Origin: Anopheles merus
Lineage: Eukaryota > Arthropoda > Insecta > Diptera > Culicidae
DNA: 64,000 nt
Direction: 5' to 3'
Assembly (NCBI RefSeq): GCF_017562075.2
Contig: NC_054083.1
Span: 30,847,558 to 30,911,557, forward strand
The notes under the pieces are model-generated. The model saw only the letters and a program-made list of their open reading frames with translations, was not told where the DNA came from and did not search any database. Made by a program: the position numbers and the translations under genes. Of this stretch, positions 11,985 through 25,250 are shown in pieces. Numbering within the stretch: the first letter of the stretch is position 1; every line of letters starts with the position of its first letter.

Positions 11985-14900
11985 AGTTTTTGCGAAAATC
12001 GCAGAAGTGTTTGCGAAAATCGCAGAAGTGTTTGCGAAAATCTCAGACATTTTTGCGAAAATCTCAGACATTTTTGCGAAAATCGCAGAAGTGTTTGCGA
12101 AAATCGCAGAAGTGTTTGCGAAAATCGCAGAAGTGTTTGCGAAAATCGCAGAAGTGTTTGCGAAAATCGCAGAAGTTTTTGCGAAAATCGTAGAAGTGTT
12201 TGCGAAAATCGCAGAAGTATTTGCGAAAATCGCAGAAGTGTTTGCGAAAATCGCAGAAGTGTTTGCGAAAATCGCAGAAGTTTTTGCGAAAATCGCAAAA
12301 GTTTTTGCAAAAATCGCAGAAGTTTTTGCGAAAATCGCAGAAGTATTTGCTAAAATCGCAGAAGTTTTTGCGAAAATCGCAGAAGTTTTTGCGAAAATCG
12401 CAGAAGTGTTTGCGTTTTTCCGAAACTCGCAGAAGTGTTTGCGAAAATCGCAGAAGTTTTTGCGAAAATCGCAGAAGTGTTTGCGAAAATCGCAGAAGTG
12501 TTTGCGAAAATCGCAGAAGTTTTTGCGAAAATCGCAGAAGTGTTTGCGAAAATCGCAGAAGTGTTTGCGAAAATCGCAGAAGTGTTTGCGAAAATCGCAG
12601 ACATTTTTGCGAAAATCGCAGAAGTTTTTGCGAAAATCGCAGAAGTGTTTGCGAAAATCGCAGAAGTTTTTGCGAAAATCGCAGAAGTGTTTGCGAAAAT
12701 CGCAGAAGTATTTGCGAAAATCGCAGAAGTGTTTGCGAAAATCGCAAAACTTTTTGCGAAAATCGCAGACATTTTGCGAAAATCGCAGAAGTTTTTGCGA
12801 AAATCGCAGAAGTGTTTGCGAAAATCGCAGACATTTTTGTGAAAATCGCAGAAGTATTTGCGAAAATCGCAGAAGTTTTTGCGAAAATCGCAGAAGTGTT
12901 TGCGAAAATCGCAGAAGTGTTTGCGAAAATCGCAGAAGTGTTTGCGAAAATCGCAGAAGTATTTGCAAAAATCGCAGAAGTGTTTACGAAAATCGCAGAA
13001 GTTTTTGCGAAAATCGCAGAAGTGTTTGCGAAAATCGCAGAAGTGTTTGCGAAAATCGCTGAAGTGTTTGCGAAAATCGCAGAAGTATTTGCGAAAATCG
13101 CAGAAGTGTTTGCGAAAATCGCAGAAGTGTTTGCGAAAATCGCAGAAGTGTTTGCGAAAATCGCAGAAGTTTTTGCGAAAATCGCTGAAGTTTTTGCGAA
13201 AATCGCAGAAGTGTTTGCGAAAATCGCAGAAGTGTTTGCGAAAATCGCAGAAGTGTTTGCGAAAATCGCAGAAGTATTTGCGAAAATCGCAGAAGTTTTT
13301 GCGAAAATCGCAGAAGTATTTGCGAAAATCGCAGAAGTGTTTGTTAAAATCGCAGACATTTTTTACGAAAATCGCCCTCATTTTTGCGAAAATCGCAGAA
13401 GTGTTTGTGAAAATCGCAGAAGTATTTGCGAAAATCGCAGACATTTTTGCGAAAATCGCAGACATTTTTGCGAAAATCGCCCTCATTTTTGCGAAAATCG
13501 CAGAAGTGTTTGCGAAAATCGCAGAAGTTTTTGCGAAATCGCAGAAGTTTTTGCGAAAATCGCAGAAGTGTTTGCGAAAATCGCAGAAGTTTTTGCGAAA
13601 ATCGCAGAAGTGTTTGCGAAAATCGCAGAAGTGTTTGCGAAAATCGCAGAAGTGTTTGCGAAAATCGCAGAAGTGTTTGCGAAAATCGCAGAAGTATTTG
13701 CAAAAATCGCAGAAGTGTTTGCGAAAATCGCAGAAGTTTTTGCGAAAATCGCAGAAGTGTTTGCGAAAATCGCAGAAGTGTTTGCGAAAATCGCTGAAGT
13801 GTTTGCGAAAATCGCTGAAGTGTTTGCGAAAATCGCAGAAGTATTTGCGAAAATCGCAGAAGTTTTTGCGAAAATCGCAGAAGTGTTTGCGAAAATCGCA
13901 GAAGTTTTTGCGAAATCGCAGAAGTTTTTGCGAAAATCGCAGAAGTGTTTGCGAAAATCGCAGAAGTTTTTGCGAAAATCGCAGAAGTTTTTGCGAAAAT
14001 CGCAGAAGTGTTTGCGAAAATCGCAGAAGTGTTTGCGAAAATCTCAGACATTTTTGCGAAAATCTCAGACATTTTTGCGAAAATCGCAGAAGTGTTTGCG
14101 AAAATCGCAGAAGTGTTTGCGAAAATCGCAGAAGTGTTTGCGAAAATCGCAGAAGTGTTTGCGAAAATCGCAGAAGTTTTTGCGAAAATCGTAGAAGTGT
14201 TTGCGAAAATCGCAGAAGTATTTGCGAAAATCGCAGAAGTGTTTGCGAAAATCGCAGAAGTGTTTGCGAAAATCGCAGAAGTTTTTGCGAAAATCGCAAA
14301 AGTTTTTGCAAAAATCGCAGAAGTTTTTGCGAAAATCGCAGAAGTATTTGCTAAAATCGCAGAAGTTTTTGCGAAAATCGCAGAAGTTTTTGCGAAAATC
14401 GCAGAAGTGTTTGCGTTTTTCCGAAACTCGCAGAAGTGTTTGCGAAAATCGCAGAAGTTTTTGCGAAAATCGCAGAAGTGTTTGCGAAAATCGCAGAAGT
14501 GTTTGCGAAAATCGCAGAAGTTTTTGCGAAAATCGCAGAAGTGTTTGCGAAAATCGCAGAAGTGTTTGCGAAAATCGCAGACATTTTTGCGAAAATCGCA
14601 GAAGTTTTTGCGAAAATCGCAGAAGTGTTTGCGAAAATCGCAGAAGTTTTTGCGAAAATCGCAGAAGTGTTTGCGAAAATCGCAGAAGTATTTGCGAAAA
14701 TCGCAGAAGTGTTTGCGAAAATCGCAAAACTTTTTGCGAAAATCGCAGACATTTTGCGAAAATCGCAGAAGTTTTTGCGAAAATCGCAGAAGTGTTTGCG
14801 AAAATCGCAGACATTTTTGTGAAAATCGCAGAAGTATTTGCGAAAATCGCAGAAGTTTTTGCGAAAATCGCAGAAGTGTTTGCGAAAATCGCAGAAGTGT

Positions 14901-15965
14901 TTGCGAAAATCGCAGAAGTGTTTGCGAAAATCGCAGAAGTATTTGCAAAAATCGCAGAAGTGTTTACGAAAATCGCAGAAGTTTTTGCGAAAATCGCAGA
15001 AGTGTTTGCGAAAATCGCAGAAGTGTTTGCGAAAATCGCTGAAGTGTTTGCGAAAATCGCAGAAGTATTTGCGAAAATCGCAGAAGTGTTTGCGAAAATC
15101 GCAGAAGTGTTTGCGAAAATCGCAGAAGTGTTTGCGAAAATCGCAGAAGTTTTTGCGAAAATCGCAGAAGTTTTTGCGAAAATCGCAGAAGTGTTTGCGA
15201 AAATCGCAGAAGTGTTTGCGAAAATCGCAGAAGTGTTTGCGAAAATCGCAGAAGTATTTGCGAAAATCGCAGAAGTTTTTGCGAAAATCGCAGAAGTATT
15301 TGCGAAAATCGCAGAAGTGTTTGTTAAAATCGCAGACATTTTTTACGAAAATCGCCCTCATTTTTGCGAAAATCGCAGAAGTGTTTGTGAAAATCGCAGA
15401 AGTATTTGCGAAAATCGCAGACATTTTTGCGAAAATCGCAGACATTTTTGCGAAAATCGCCCTCATTTTTGCGAAAATCGCAGAAGTGTTTGCGAAAATC
15501 GCAGAAGTTTTTGCGAAATCGCAGAAGTTTTTGCGAAAATCGCAGAAGTGTTTGCGAAAATCGCAGAAGTTTTTGCGAAAATCGCAGAAGTGTTTGCGAA
15601 AATCGCAGAAGTGTTTGCGAAAATCGCAGAAGTGTTTGCGAAAATCGCAGAAGTGTTTGCGAAAATCGCAGAAGTATTTGCAAAATCGCAGAAGTGTTTG
15701 CGAAAATCGCAGAAGTTTTTGCGAAAATCGCAGAAGTGTTTGCGAAAATCGCAGAAGTGTTTGCGAAAATCGCTGAAGTGTTTGCGAAAATCGCTGAAGT
15801 GTTTGCGAAAATCGCAGAAGTATTTGCGAAAATCGCAGAAGTTTTTGCGAAAATCGCAGAAGTGTTTGCGAAAATCGCAGAAGTGTTTGCGAAATCGCAG
15901 AAGTTTTTGCGAAAATCGCAGAAGTGTTTGCGAAAATCGCAGAAGTTTTTGCGAAATCGCAGAAG
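11985..15965. repeat. Tandem higher-order duplication of about 2.0 kb inside the array
   Basis: Two adjacent copies, roughly 11985-13985 and 13986-15965, share the order of variant units. Landmarks: TTTGCGTTTTTCCGAAACTC at about 12410 and 14411 (shift 2001); double TCTCAGAC from 12041 and 14042 (2001); GTTAAAATCGCAGAC then TTTTTTACG at about 13343 and 15323 (1980). One copy has an extra 21-bp unit between 12421 and 12600. Confidence 0.85.
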
Positions 15966-16679
15966 TTTTTGCGAAAATCGCAGAAGTGTTTGCGAAAATC
16001 GCAGAAGTATTTGCGAAAATCGCAGAAGTGTTTGCGAAAATCGCAGAAGTGTTTGCGAAAATCGCAGACATTTTTGCGAAAATCGCAGAAGTGTTTGCGA
16101 AAATCGCAGAAGTGTTTGCGAAAATCGCAGAAGTGTTTGCGAAAATCGCAGAAGGTTTTGCGAAAATCGCAGAAGTGTTTGCGAAAATCGCAGAAGTTTT
16201 TGCGAAAATCGCAGAAGTTTTTGCGAAAATCGCAGACTTTTTTGCGAAAATCGCAGAAGTGTTTGCGAAAATCGCAGAAGTGTTTGCGAAATTCGCAGAA
16301 GTGTTTGCGAAAATCGCAGAAGTGTTTGCGAAAATCGCAGAAGTATTTGCAAAAATCGCAGAAGTGTTTGCGAAAATCGCAGAAGTTTTTGCGAAAATCG
16401 CAGAAGTGTTTGCGAAAATCGCAGAAGTATTTGCGAAAATCGCAGAAGTGTTTGCGAAAATCGCAAAAGTTTTTGCGAAAATCGCAGAAGTGTTTGCGAA
16501 AATCGCAGAAGTTTTTGCGAAAATCGCAGAAGTGTTTGCGAAAATCGCAGAAGTGTTTGCGAAAATCGCAGAAGTGTTTGCGAAAATCGCAGAAGTGTTT
16601 GCGAAAATCGCAGAAATGTTTGCGAAAATCGCAGAAGTTTTTGCGAAAATCGCAGAAGTGTTTGCGAAAATCGCAGAAG

Positions 16680-17270
16680 TATTTGCGAAAATCGCAGAAG
16701 TGTTTTCGAAAATCGCAGAAGTGTTTGCGAAAATCGCAGAAGTGTTTGCGAAAATCGCAGAAGTTTTTGCGAAAATCTCAGAAGTATTTGCGAAAATCGC
16801 AGAAGTGTTTGCGAAAATCGCAGAAGTGTTTGCGAAAATCGCAGACATTTTTGCGAAAATCGCAGAAGTGTTTGCGAAAATCGCAGAAGTGTTTGCGAAA
16901 ATCGCAGAAGTTTTTGCGAAAATCGCAGAAGTTTTTGCAAAAATCGCAGAAGTGTTTGCGAAAATCGCAGAAGTGTTTGCGAAAATCGCAGAAGTGTTTG
17001 CGAAAATCGCAGAAATGTTTGCGAAAATCGCAGAAGATTTTGCAAAAATCGCAGAAGTTTTTGCGAAAATCGCAGAAGTTTTTGCGAAAATCGCAGAAGT
17101 GTTTTCGAAAATCGCAGAAGTGTTTGCGAAAATCGCAGAAGTGTTTGCGAAAATCGCAGAAGTTTTTGCGAAAATCTCAGAAGTATTTGCGAAAATCGCA
17201 GAAGTGTTTGCGAAAATCGCAGAAGTGTTTGCGAAAATCGCAGACATTTTTGCGAAAATCGCAGAAGTGT
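16680..17270. repeat. 399-bp higher-order repeat (19 units)
   Basis: The rare variant GTGTTTTCGAAAATC near 16702 recurs at 17101, and AAAATCTCAGAAGTATTT at 16772 recurs at 17171. Both are displaced by 399 bp, exactly 19 units. Confidence 0.75.
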
Positions 17271-17559
17271 TTGCGAAAATCTCAGAAGTATTTGCGACAA
17301 TCGCAGAAGTGTTTGCGAAAATCGCAGAAGTGTTTGCGAAAATCGCAGAAGTGTTTGCGAAAATCGCAGAAGTGTTTGCGAAAATCGCAGAAGTTTTTGC
17401 GAAAATCGCAGAAGTTTTTGCAAAAATCGCAGAAGTGTTTGCGAAAATCGCAGAAGTGTTTGCGAAAATCGCAGAAGTGTTTGCGAAAATCGCAGAAGTG
17501 TTTGCGAAAATCGCAGAAGTGTTTGCGAAAATCGCAGAAGTTTTTACGAAAATCGCAGA

Positions 17560-18200
17560 CATTTTTGCGAAAATCGCAGAAGTTATTGCGAAAATCGCAG
17601 AAGTATTTGCAAAAATCGCAGAAGTGTTTGCGAAAATCGCAGAAGTGTTTGCGAAAATCGCAGAAGTGTTTGCGAAAATCGCAGAAGTGTTTGCGAAAAT
17701 CGCAGAAGTGTTTGCGAAAATCGCAGAAGTGTTTGCGAAAATCGCAAAAGTTTTTGCGAAAATCGCAAAAGTGTTTGCGAAAATCGCAGAAGTTTTGCGA
17801 AAATCGCAGAAGTGTTTGCGAAAATCGCAGAAGTTTTTGCGAAAATCGCAGAAGTTTTTGCGAAAATCGCAGAAGTGTTTGCGAAAATCTCAGACATTTT
17901 TGCGAAAATCGCAGAAGTGTTTGCGAAAATCGCAGAAGTTTTTGCGAAAATCGCAGAAGTTTTTGCGAAAATCGCAGAAGTGTTTGCGAAAATCGCAGAA
18001 GTGTTTGCGAAAATCGCAGAAGTGTTTGCGAAAATCGCAGAAGTGTTTGCGAAAATCGCAGAAGTGTTTGCGAAAATCGCAGAAGTGTTTGCGAAAATCG
18101 CAGAAGTTTTTACGAAAATCGCAGACATTTTTGCGAAAATCGCAGAAGTTATTGCGAAAATCGCAGAAGTATTTGCAAAAATCGCAGAAGTGTTTGCGAA
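17560..18200. repeat. About 566-bp local duplication
   Basis: The rare unit AGTTATTGCG, preceded by a TTTTTACG unit and a GACATTTTT unit, occurs at 17581 and 18147, a shift of 566 bp (27 units less 1 bp). Confidence 0.65.
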
Positions 18201-20597
18201 AATCGCAGAAGTTTTGCGAAAATCGCAGAAGTGTTTGCGAAAATCGCAGAAGTGTTTGCGAAAATCGCAGAAGTTTTTGCGAAAATCGCAGAAGTTTTTG
18301 CAAAATCGCAGAAGTGTTTGCGAAAATCGCAGAAGTGTTTGCGAAAATCGCAGAAGTTTTTGCGAAAATCGCAGAAGTGTTTGCGAAAATCGCAGAAGTA
18401 TTTGCGAAAATCGCAGAAGTGTTTGCGAAAATCGCAGAAGTGTTTGCGAAAATCGCAGAAGTGTTTGCGAAAATCGCAGAAGTGTTTGCGAAAATCGCAG
18501 AAGTTTTTGCGAAAATCGCAGAAGTGTTTGCGAAAATCGCAGAAGTTTTTGCGAAAATCGCAGAAGTGTTTGCGAAAATCGCAAAACATTTTGCGAAAAT
18601 CGCAGAAGTTTTTGCGATAATCGCAGAAGTGTTTGCGAAAATCGCAGAAGTATTTGCGAAAATCGCAGAAGTATTTGCGAAAATCGCAGAAGTTTTTGCG
18701 AAAATCGCAGAAGTGTTTGCGAAAATCGCAGAAGTGTTTGCGAAAATCGCAGAAGTGTTTGCGAAAATCGCAGACATTTTAGCGAAAATCGCAGAAGTGT
18801 TTGCGAAAATCGCAAACATTTTGCGAAAATCGCAGAAGTTTTTGCGAAAATCGCAGAAGTTTTTGCGAAAATCGCAGAAGTTTTTGCGAAAATCGCAGAA
18901 TGTTTGCGAAAATCGCAGAAGTTTTGCGAAAATCGCAGAAGTTTTGCGAAAATCGCAGAAGTTTTTGCGAAAATCGCAGAAGTTTTTGCGAAAATCGCAG
19001 AAGTGTTTGCGAAAATCGCAGAAGTGTTTTGCGAAAATCGCAGAAGTGTTTGCGAAAATCGCAGAAGTTTTTGCGAAAATCGCAGAAGTGTTTTGCGAAA
19101 ATCGCAGAAGTGTTTGCGAAAATCGCAGAAGTGTTTGCGAAATCGCAGAAGTTTTTTGCGAAAATCGCAGAAGTTTTTGCGAAAATCGCAGAAGTGTTTG
19201 CGAAAATCGCAGAAGTTTTGCGAAAATCGCAGAAGTTTTGCGAAAATCGCAGAATTTTTGCGAAAATCGCAGAAGTGTTTGCGAAAATCGCAGAAGTTTT
19301 TGCGAAAATCGCAGAAGTTTTTGCGAAAATCGCAGAAGTGTTTGCGAAATCGCAAATCGCAGAAAGAAGTGTTTGCGAAAATCGCAGAAGTTTTGCGAAA
19401 TCGCAGAAGTTTTTGCGAAAATCGCAGAAGTGTTTGCGAAATCGCAGAAGTGTTTTGCGAAAATCGCAGAATTTTGCGAAAATCGCAGAATTTTTGCGAA
19501 AATCGCAGAAGTGTTTGCGAAAATCGCAGAAGTTTTTGCGAAAATCGCAGAAGTGTTTTGCGAAAATCGCAGAAGTGTTTGCGAAAATCGCAGAAGTGTT
19601 TGCGAAAATCGCAGAAGTGTTTGCGAAAATCGCAGAAGTTTTGCGAAAATCGCAGAAGTGTTTGCGAAAATCGCAGAAGTTTTTGCGAAAATCGCAGAAG
19701 TTTTTTGCGAAAATCGCAGAAGTTTTGCGAAAATCGCAGAAGTTTTTGCGAAAATCGCAGAAGTTTTTGCGAAAATCGCAGAAGTTTGCGAAAATCGCAG
19801 AAGTTTTTGCGAAAATCGCAGAAGTTTTTTGCGAAAATCGCAGAAGTTTTGGCGAAAATCGCAGAAGTTTTTTGCGAAAATCGCAGAAGTTTTTGCGAAA
19901 ATCGCAGAAGTTTTTGCGAAAATCGCAGAAGTTTTGCGAAAATCGCAGAAGTGTTTTGCGAAAATCGCAGAAGTTTTTGCGAAAATCGCAGAAGTGTTTG
20001 CGAAAATCGCAGAAGTGTTTGCGAAAATCGCAGAAGTTTTTTGCGAAAATCGCAGAAGTTTTTTGCGAAAATCGCAGAATTTTTGCGAAAATCGCAGAAT
20101 GTTTGCGAAAATCGCAGAATTTTGCGAAAATCGCAGAAGTGTTTGCGAAAATCGCAGAAGTGTTTTGCGAAAATCGCAGAGTTTTGCGAAAATCGCAGAA
20201 GTGTTTGCGAAAATCGCAGAAGTGTTTGCGAAAATCGCAGAAGTGTTTGCGAAAATCGCAGAAGTTTTTGCGAAAATCGCAGAAGTGTTTGCGAAAATCG
20301 CAGAAGTTTTTGCGAAAATCGCAGAAGTTTTTGCGAAAATCGCAGAAGTGTTTTGCGAAAATCGCAGAAGTGTTGCGAAAATCGCAGAAGTGTTTGCGAA
20401 AATCGCAGAAGTGTTTGCGAAAATCGCAGAAGTGTTTGCGAAAATCGCAGAAGTTTTTGCGAAATCGCAGAATTTTTGCGAAAATCGCAGAAGTGTTTGC
20501 GAAAATCGCAGAAGTTTTTGCGAAATCGCAGAAGTTTTGCGAAAATCGCAGAAGTTTTTGCGAAAATCGCAGAAGTGTTTGCGAAAATCGCAGAAGT

Positions 20598-20697
20598 NNN
20601 NNNNNNNNNNNNNNNNNNNNNNNNNNNNNNNNNNNNNNNNNNNNNNNNNNNNNNNNNNNNNNNNNNNNNNNNNNNNNNNNNNNNNNNNNNNNNNNNN
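20598..20697. other. Assembly gap of 100 N
   Basis: Exactly 100 N inside the array, the conventional placeholder for a gap of unknown size. The true array and element length is therefore unknown. Confidence 0.99.
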
Positions 20698-21059
20698 TTT
20701 TTGCGATAATCGCAGAAGTGTTTGCGAAAATCGCAATTTTTTTTGCGAAAATCGCAGAAGTTTTTGCGAAAATCGCAGAAGTGTTTGCGAAAATCGCAGA
20801 AGTTTTTGCGAAAATCGCAGACATTTTTGCGAAAATCGCAGAAGTTTTTGGCGAAAATCGCAGAAGTTTTTTTGCGAAAATCGCAGAAGTGTTTGCGCAA
20901 ATCGCAGAAGTGTTTTCGAAAATCGCAGAAGTTTTGGCGAAAATCGCAGAAGTGTTTTGCGAAAATCGCAGAAGTTTTGCGAAAATCGCAGAAGTTTTTT
21001 GCGAAAATCGCAGAAGTTTTTGCGAAAATCGCAGAAGTTTTTGCGAAAATCGCAGAAGT

Positions 21060-24000
21060 GTTTGCGAAAATCGCAAAACTTTTTGCGAAAATCGCAGACA
21101 TTTTTGCGAAAATCGCAGACATTTTTGCGAAAATCGCCCTCATTTTTGCGATAATCGCAGAAGTTTTTGCGAAAATCGCAGAAGTGTTTGCGAAAATCGC
21201 AGAAGTGTTTGCGAAAATCGCAGAAGTGTTTGCGAAAATCGCAGAGTGTTTGCGAAAATCGCAGAAGTGTTTGCGAAAATCGCAGAAGTGTTTGCGAAAA
21301 TCGCAGAAGTGTTTGCGAAAATCGCAAAATTTTTTGCGAAAATCGCAGAAGTGTTTGCGAAAATCGCAGACATTTTTGCGAAAATCGCAGAAGTTTTTGC
21401 GAAAATCGCAGAAGTGTTTGCGAAAATCGCAGAAGTGTTTGCGAAAATCGCAGAAGTGTTTGCGAAAATCGCAGAAGTGTTTGCGAAAATCGCAGAAGTG
21501 TTTGCGAAAATCGCAGAAGTTTTGCGAAAATCGCAGAGGTTTTTGCGAAAATCGCAGACATTTTTGCGAAAATCACAAAACTTTTTGCAAAAATCGCAGA
21601 AGTGTTTGCGAAAATCGCAGAAGTGTTTTGCGAAAATCGCCCTCATTTTTGCGAAAATCGCAGAAGTTTTTGCGAAAATCGCAAATTTTTTGCGAAAATC
21701 GCAGAAGTTTTTGCGAAAATCGCAGAAGTGTTTGCGAAAATCGCAGAAGTTTTTGCGAAAATCGCAGAAGTGTTTGCGAAAATCGCAGACATTTTTGCGA
21801 AAATCGCAGAAGTGTTTGCGAAAATCGCAGAAGTTTTTGCGAAAATCGCAGAAGTGTTTGCAAAAATCGCAGAAGTGTTTGCGAAAATCGCAGAAGTGTT
21901 TGCGAAAATCGCAGAAGTTGTTTGCGAAAATCGCAGAAGTGTTGCGAAAATCGCAGAAGTGTTTGCGAAAATCGCAGAAGTGTTTGCGAAATCGCAGAAG
22001 TTTTTGCGAAAATCGCAGAAGTGCTTGCAAAATCGCACTCATTTTTGCGAAAATTGCAGACATTTTTGCGAAAATCGCAGACATTTTTGCGAAAATCGCA
22101 GAAGTGTTTGCGAAAATCGCAGAAGTTTTTGCGAAAATCGCAGAAGTGTTTGCGAAAATTGCAGAAGTTTTTGCGAAAATCGCAGAAGTGTTTGCGAAAA
22201 TCGCAGAAGTTTTTACGAAAATCGCAGAAGTGTTTGCGAAAATCGCAGAAGTTTTTGCGAAAATCGCAGAAGTTTTTGCGAAAATCGCAGAAGTGTTTGC
22301 GAAAATCGCAGACATTTTTGCGAAAATCACAAAACTTTTTGCAAAAATCGCAAAAGTGTTTGCGAAAATCGCAGAAGTGTTTGCGAAAATCGCAGAAGTA
22401 TTTGCGAAAACCGCAGAAGTTTTTGCGAAAATCGCAGAAGTTTTTGCGAAAATCGCAGAAGTTTTTTGCGAAAATCGCAGAAGTGTTTGCGAAAATCGCA
22501 GAAGTTTTTGCGAAAATCGCAGACATTTTTGCGAAAATCGCAGAAGTGTTTGCGAAAATCGCAGAAGTGTTTGCGAAAATCGCAGAAGTGTTTGCGAAAA
22601 TCGCAGAAGTTTTTGCGAAAATCGCAGAAGTGTTTGCGAAATCGCAGAGTGTTTTGCGAAAATCGCAGAAATATTTGCGAAAATCGCAGAAGTGTTTGCG
22701 AAAATCGCAGAAGTTTTTGCGAAAATCGCAGACATTTTTGCGAAAATCACAAAACTTTTTGCAAAAATCGCAGAAGTGTTTGCGAAAATCGCAGAAGTGT
22801 TTGCGAAAATCGCAGAAGTGTTTGCAAAAATCGCAGAAGTGTTTGCGAAAATCGCAATTTTTTTTGCGAAAATCGCAGACATTTTTGCGAAAATCGCAGA
22901 AGTTTTTGCGAAAATCGCAGACATTTTTGCGAAAATCGCAGAAGTGTTTGCGAAAATCGCAGAAGTTTTTGCGAAAATCGCAGAAGTTTTTGCGAAAATC
23001 GCAGAAGTTTTTGCGAAAATCGCAGAAGTTTTTGCAAAAATCGCAGAAGTTTTTTGCGAAAAATCGCAGAAGTTTTTGCGAAAATCGCAGAAGTGTTTGC
23101 GAAAATCGCAGAATTTTGGAAGAAAATCACAAACTTTTTGCAAAAATCGCAAAAGTTTTTGCGAAAATCGCAGAAGTTTTTGCGAAAATCGCAGAAGTGG
23201 TTGCGAAAATCGCAGAAGTTTTTGCGAAAATCGCAGAAGTGTTTGCGAAAATCGCAAAAGTGTTTGCGAAAATCGCAGAAGTTTTTGCGAAAATCGCAGA
23301 AGTGTTTGCAAAAATCGCAATTTTTTTTGCGAAAATCGCAGAAGTTTTTGCGAAAATCGCAGAAGTGTTTGCGAAAATCGCAGAAGTGTTTGCGAAAATC
23401 GCAGAAGTTTTTGCGAAAATCGCAGAAGTGTTTGCGAAAATCGCAGAAGTTTTTGCGAAAATCGCAGAAGTTTTTGCGAAAATCGCGAAAGTTTTTGCGA
23501 AAATCGGAGACATTTTTGCGAGAATTGCAGAAGTTTTTGCGATAATCGCAGAAGTGTTTGCGAAAATCGCAATTTTTTTTGCGAAAATCGCAGAAGTTTT
23601 TGCGAAAATCGCAGAAGTGTTTGCGAAAATCGCAGAAGTTTTTGCGAAAATCGCAGACATTTTGCGAAAATCGCAGAAGTTTTTGCGAAAATCGCAGAAG
23701 TTTTTGCGAAAATCGCAGAAGTGTTTGCGAAAATCGCAGAAGTGTTTTCGAAAATCGCAGAAGTTTTTGCGAAAATCGCAGAAGTGTTTGCGAAAATCGC
23801 AGAAGTGTTTGCGAAAATCGCAGAAGTTTTTGCGAAAATCGCAGAAGTTTTTGCGAAAATCGCAGAAGTTTTGCGAAAATCGCAGAAGTGTTTGCGAAAA
23901 TCGCAAAACTTTTTGCGAAAATCGCAGACATTTTTGCGAAAATCGCAGACATTTTTGCGAAAATCGCCCTCATTTTTGCGATAATCGCAGAAGTTTTGCG

Positions 24001-25250
24001 AAAATCGCAGAAGTGTTTGCGAAATCGCAAAGTCGTTTGCGAAAATCGCAGAAGTGTTTGCGAAAATCGCAGAAGTGTTTGCGAAAATCGCAGAAGTGTT
24101 TGCGAAAATCGCAGAAGTGTTTGCGAAAATCGCAGAAGTGTTTGCGAAAATCGCAAAACTTTTTGCGAAAATCGCAGAAGTGTTTGCGAAAATCGCAGAC
24201 ATTTTTGCGAAAATCGCAGAAGTTTTTGCGAAAATCGCAGAAGTGTTTGCGAAAATCGCAGAAGTGTTTGCGAAAATCGCAGAAGTGTTGCGAAAATCGC
24301 AGAAGTGTTTGCGAAAATCGCAGAAGTGTTTGCGAAAATCGCAGAAGTTTTTGCGAAAATCGCAGAGGTTTTTGCGAAAATCGCAGACATTTTTGCGAAA
24401 ATCACAAAACTTTTTGCAAAAATCGCAGAAGTGTTTGCGAAAATCGCAGAAGTGTTTTGCGAAAATCGCCCTCATTTTTGCGAAAATCGCAGAAGTTTTG
24501 CGAAAATCGCAAATTTTTTTGCGAAAATCGCAGAAGTTTTTGCGAAAATCGCAGAAGTGTTTGCGAAAATCGCAGAAGTTTTTGCGAAAATCGCAGAAGT
24601 TTTTGCGAAAATCGCAGACATTTTTGCGAAAATCGCAGAAGTGTTTGCGAAAATCGCAGATGTTTTTGCGAAAATCGCAGAAGTGATCGCAAAATCGCAG
24701 AAGTGTTTGCGAAAATCGCAGAAGTGTTTGCGAAAATCGCAGAAGTGTTTGCGAAAATCGCAGAAGTTTTGCGAAAATCGCAGAAGTGTTTGCGAAAATC
24801 GCAGAAGTGTTTGCGAAAATCGCAGAAGTTTTTGCGAAAATCGCAGAAGTGCTTGCAAAAATCGCACTCATTTTTGCGAAAATTGCAGACATTTTTGCGA
24901 AAATCGCAGACATTTTTGCGAAAATCGCAGAAGTGTTTGCGAAAATCGCAGAAGTTTTTGCGAAAATCGCAGAAGTGTTTGCGAAAATTGCAGAAGTTTT
25001 TGCGAAAATCGCAGAAGTTTTTGCGAAAATCGCAGAAGTTTTTACGAAAATCGCAGAAGTGTTTGCGAAAATTGCTGAAGTTTTTTGCAAAAATCGCAGA
25101 AGTTTTTGCGAAAATCGCTGAAGTTTTTGCGAAAATCGCAGAAGTTTTTGCGAAAATCACAAAACTTTTTGCAAAAATCGCAAAAGTGTTTGCGAAAATC
25201 GCAGAAGTGTTTGCGAAAATCGCAGAAGTATTTGCGAAAACCGCAGATTT
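21060..25250. repeat. Dispersed duplication, displacement about 2.83 kb
   Basis: The block near 21060-22420 is repeated near 23890-25250 with the same rare variants: CCCTCATTTTTGCGATAATC (21138 and 23968), CGCAGAGGTTTTTGCG (21532 and 24361), GTGCTTGCAAAA (22021 and 24849) and AAAACCGCAGA (22407 and 25237). Displacements are 2828-2830 bp. Confidence 0.8.
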
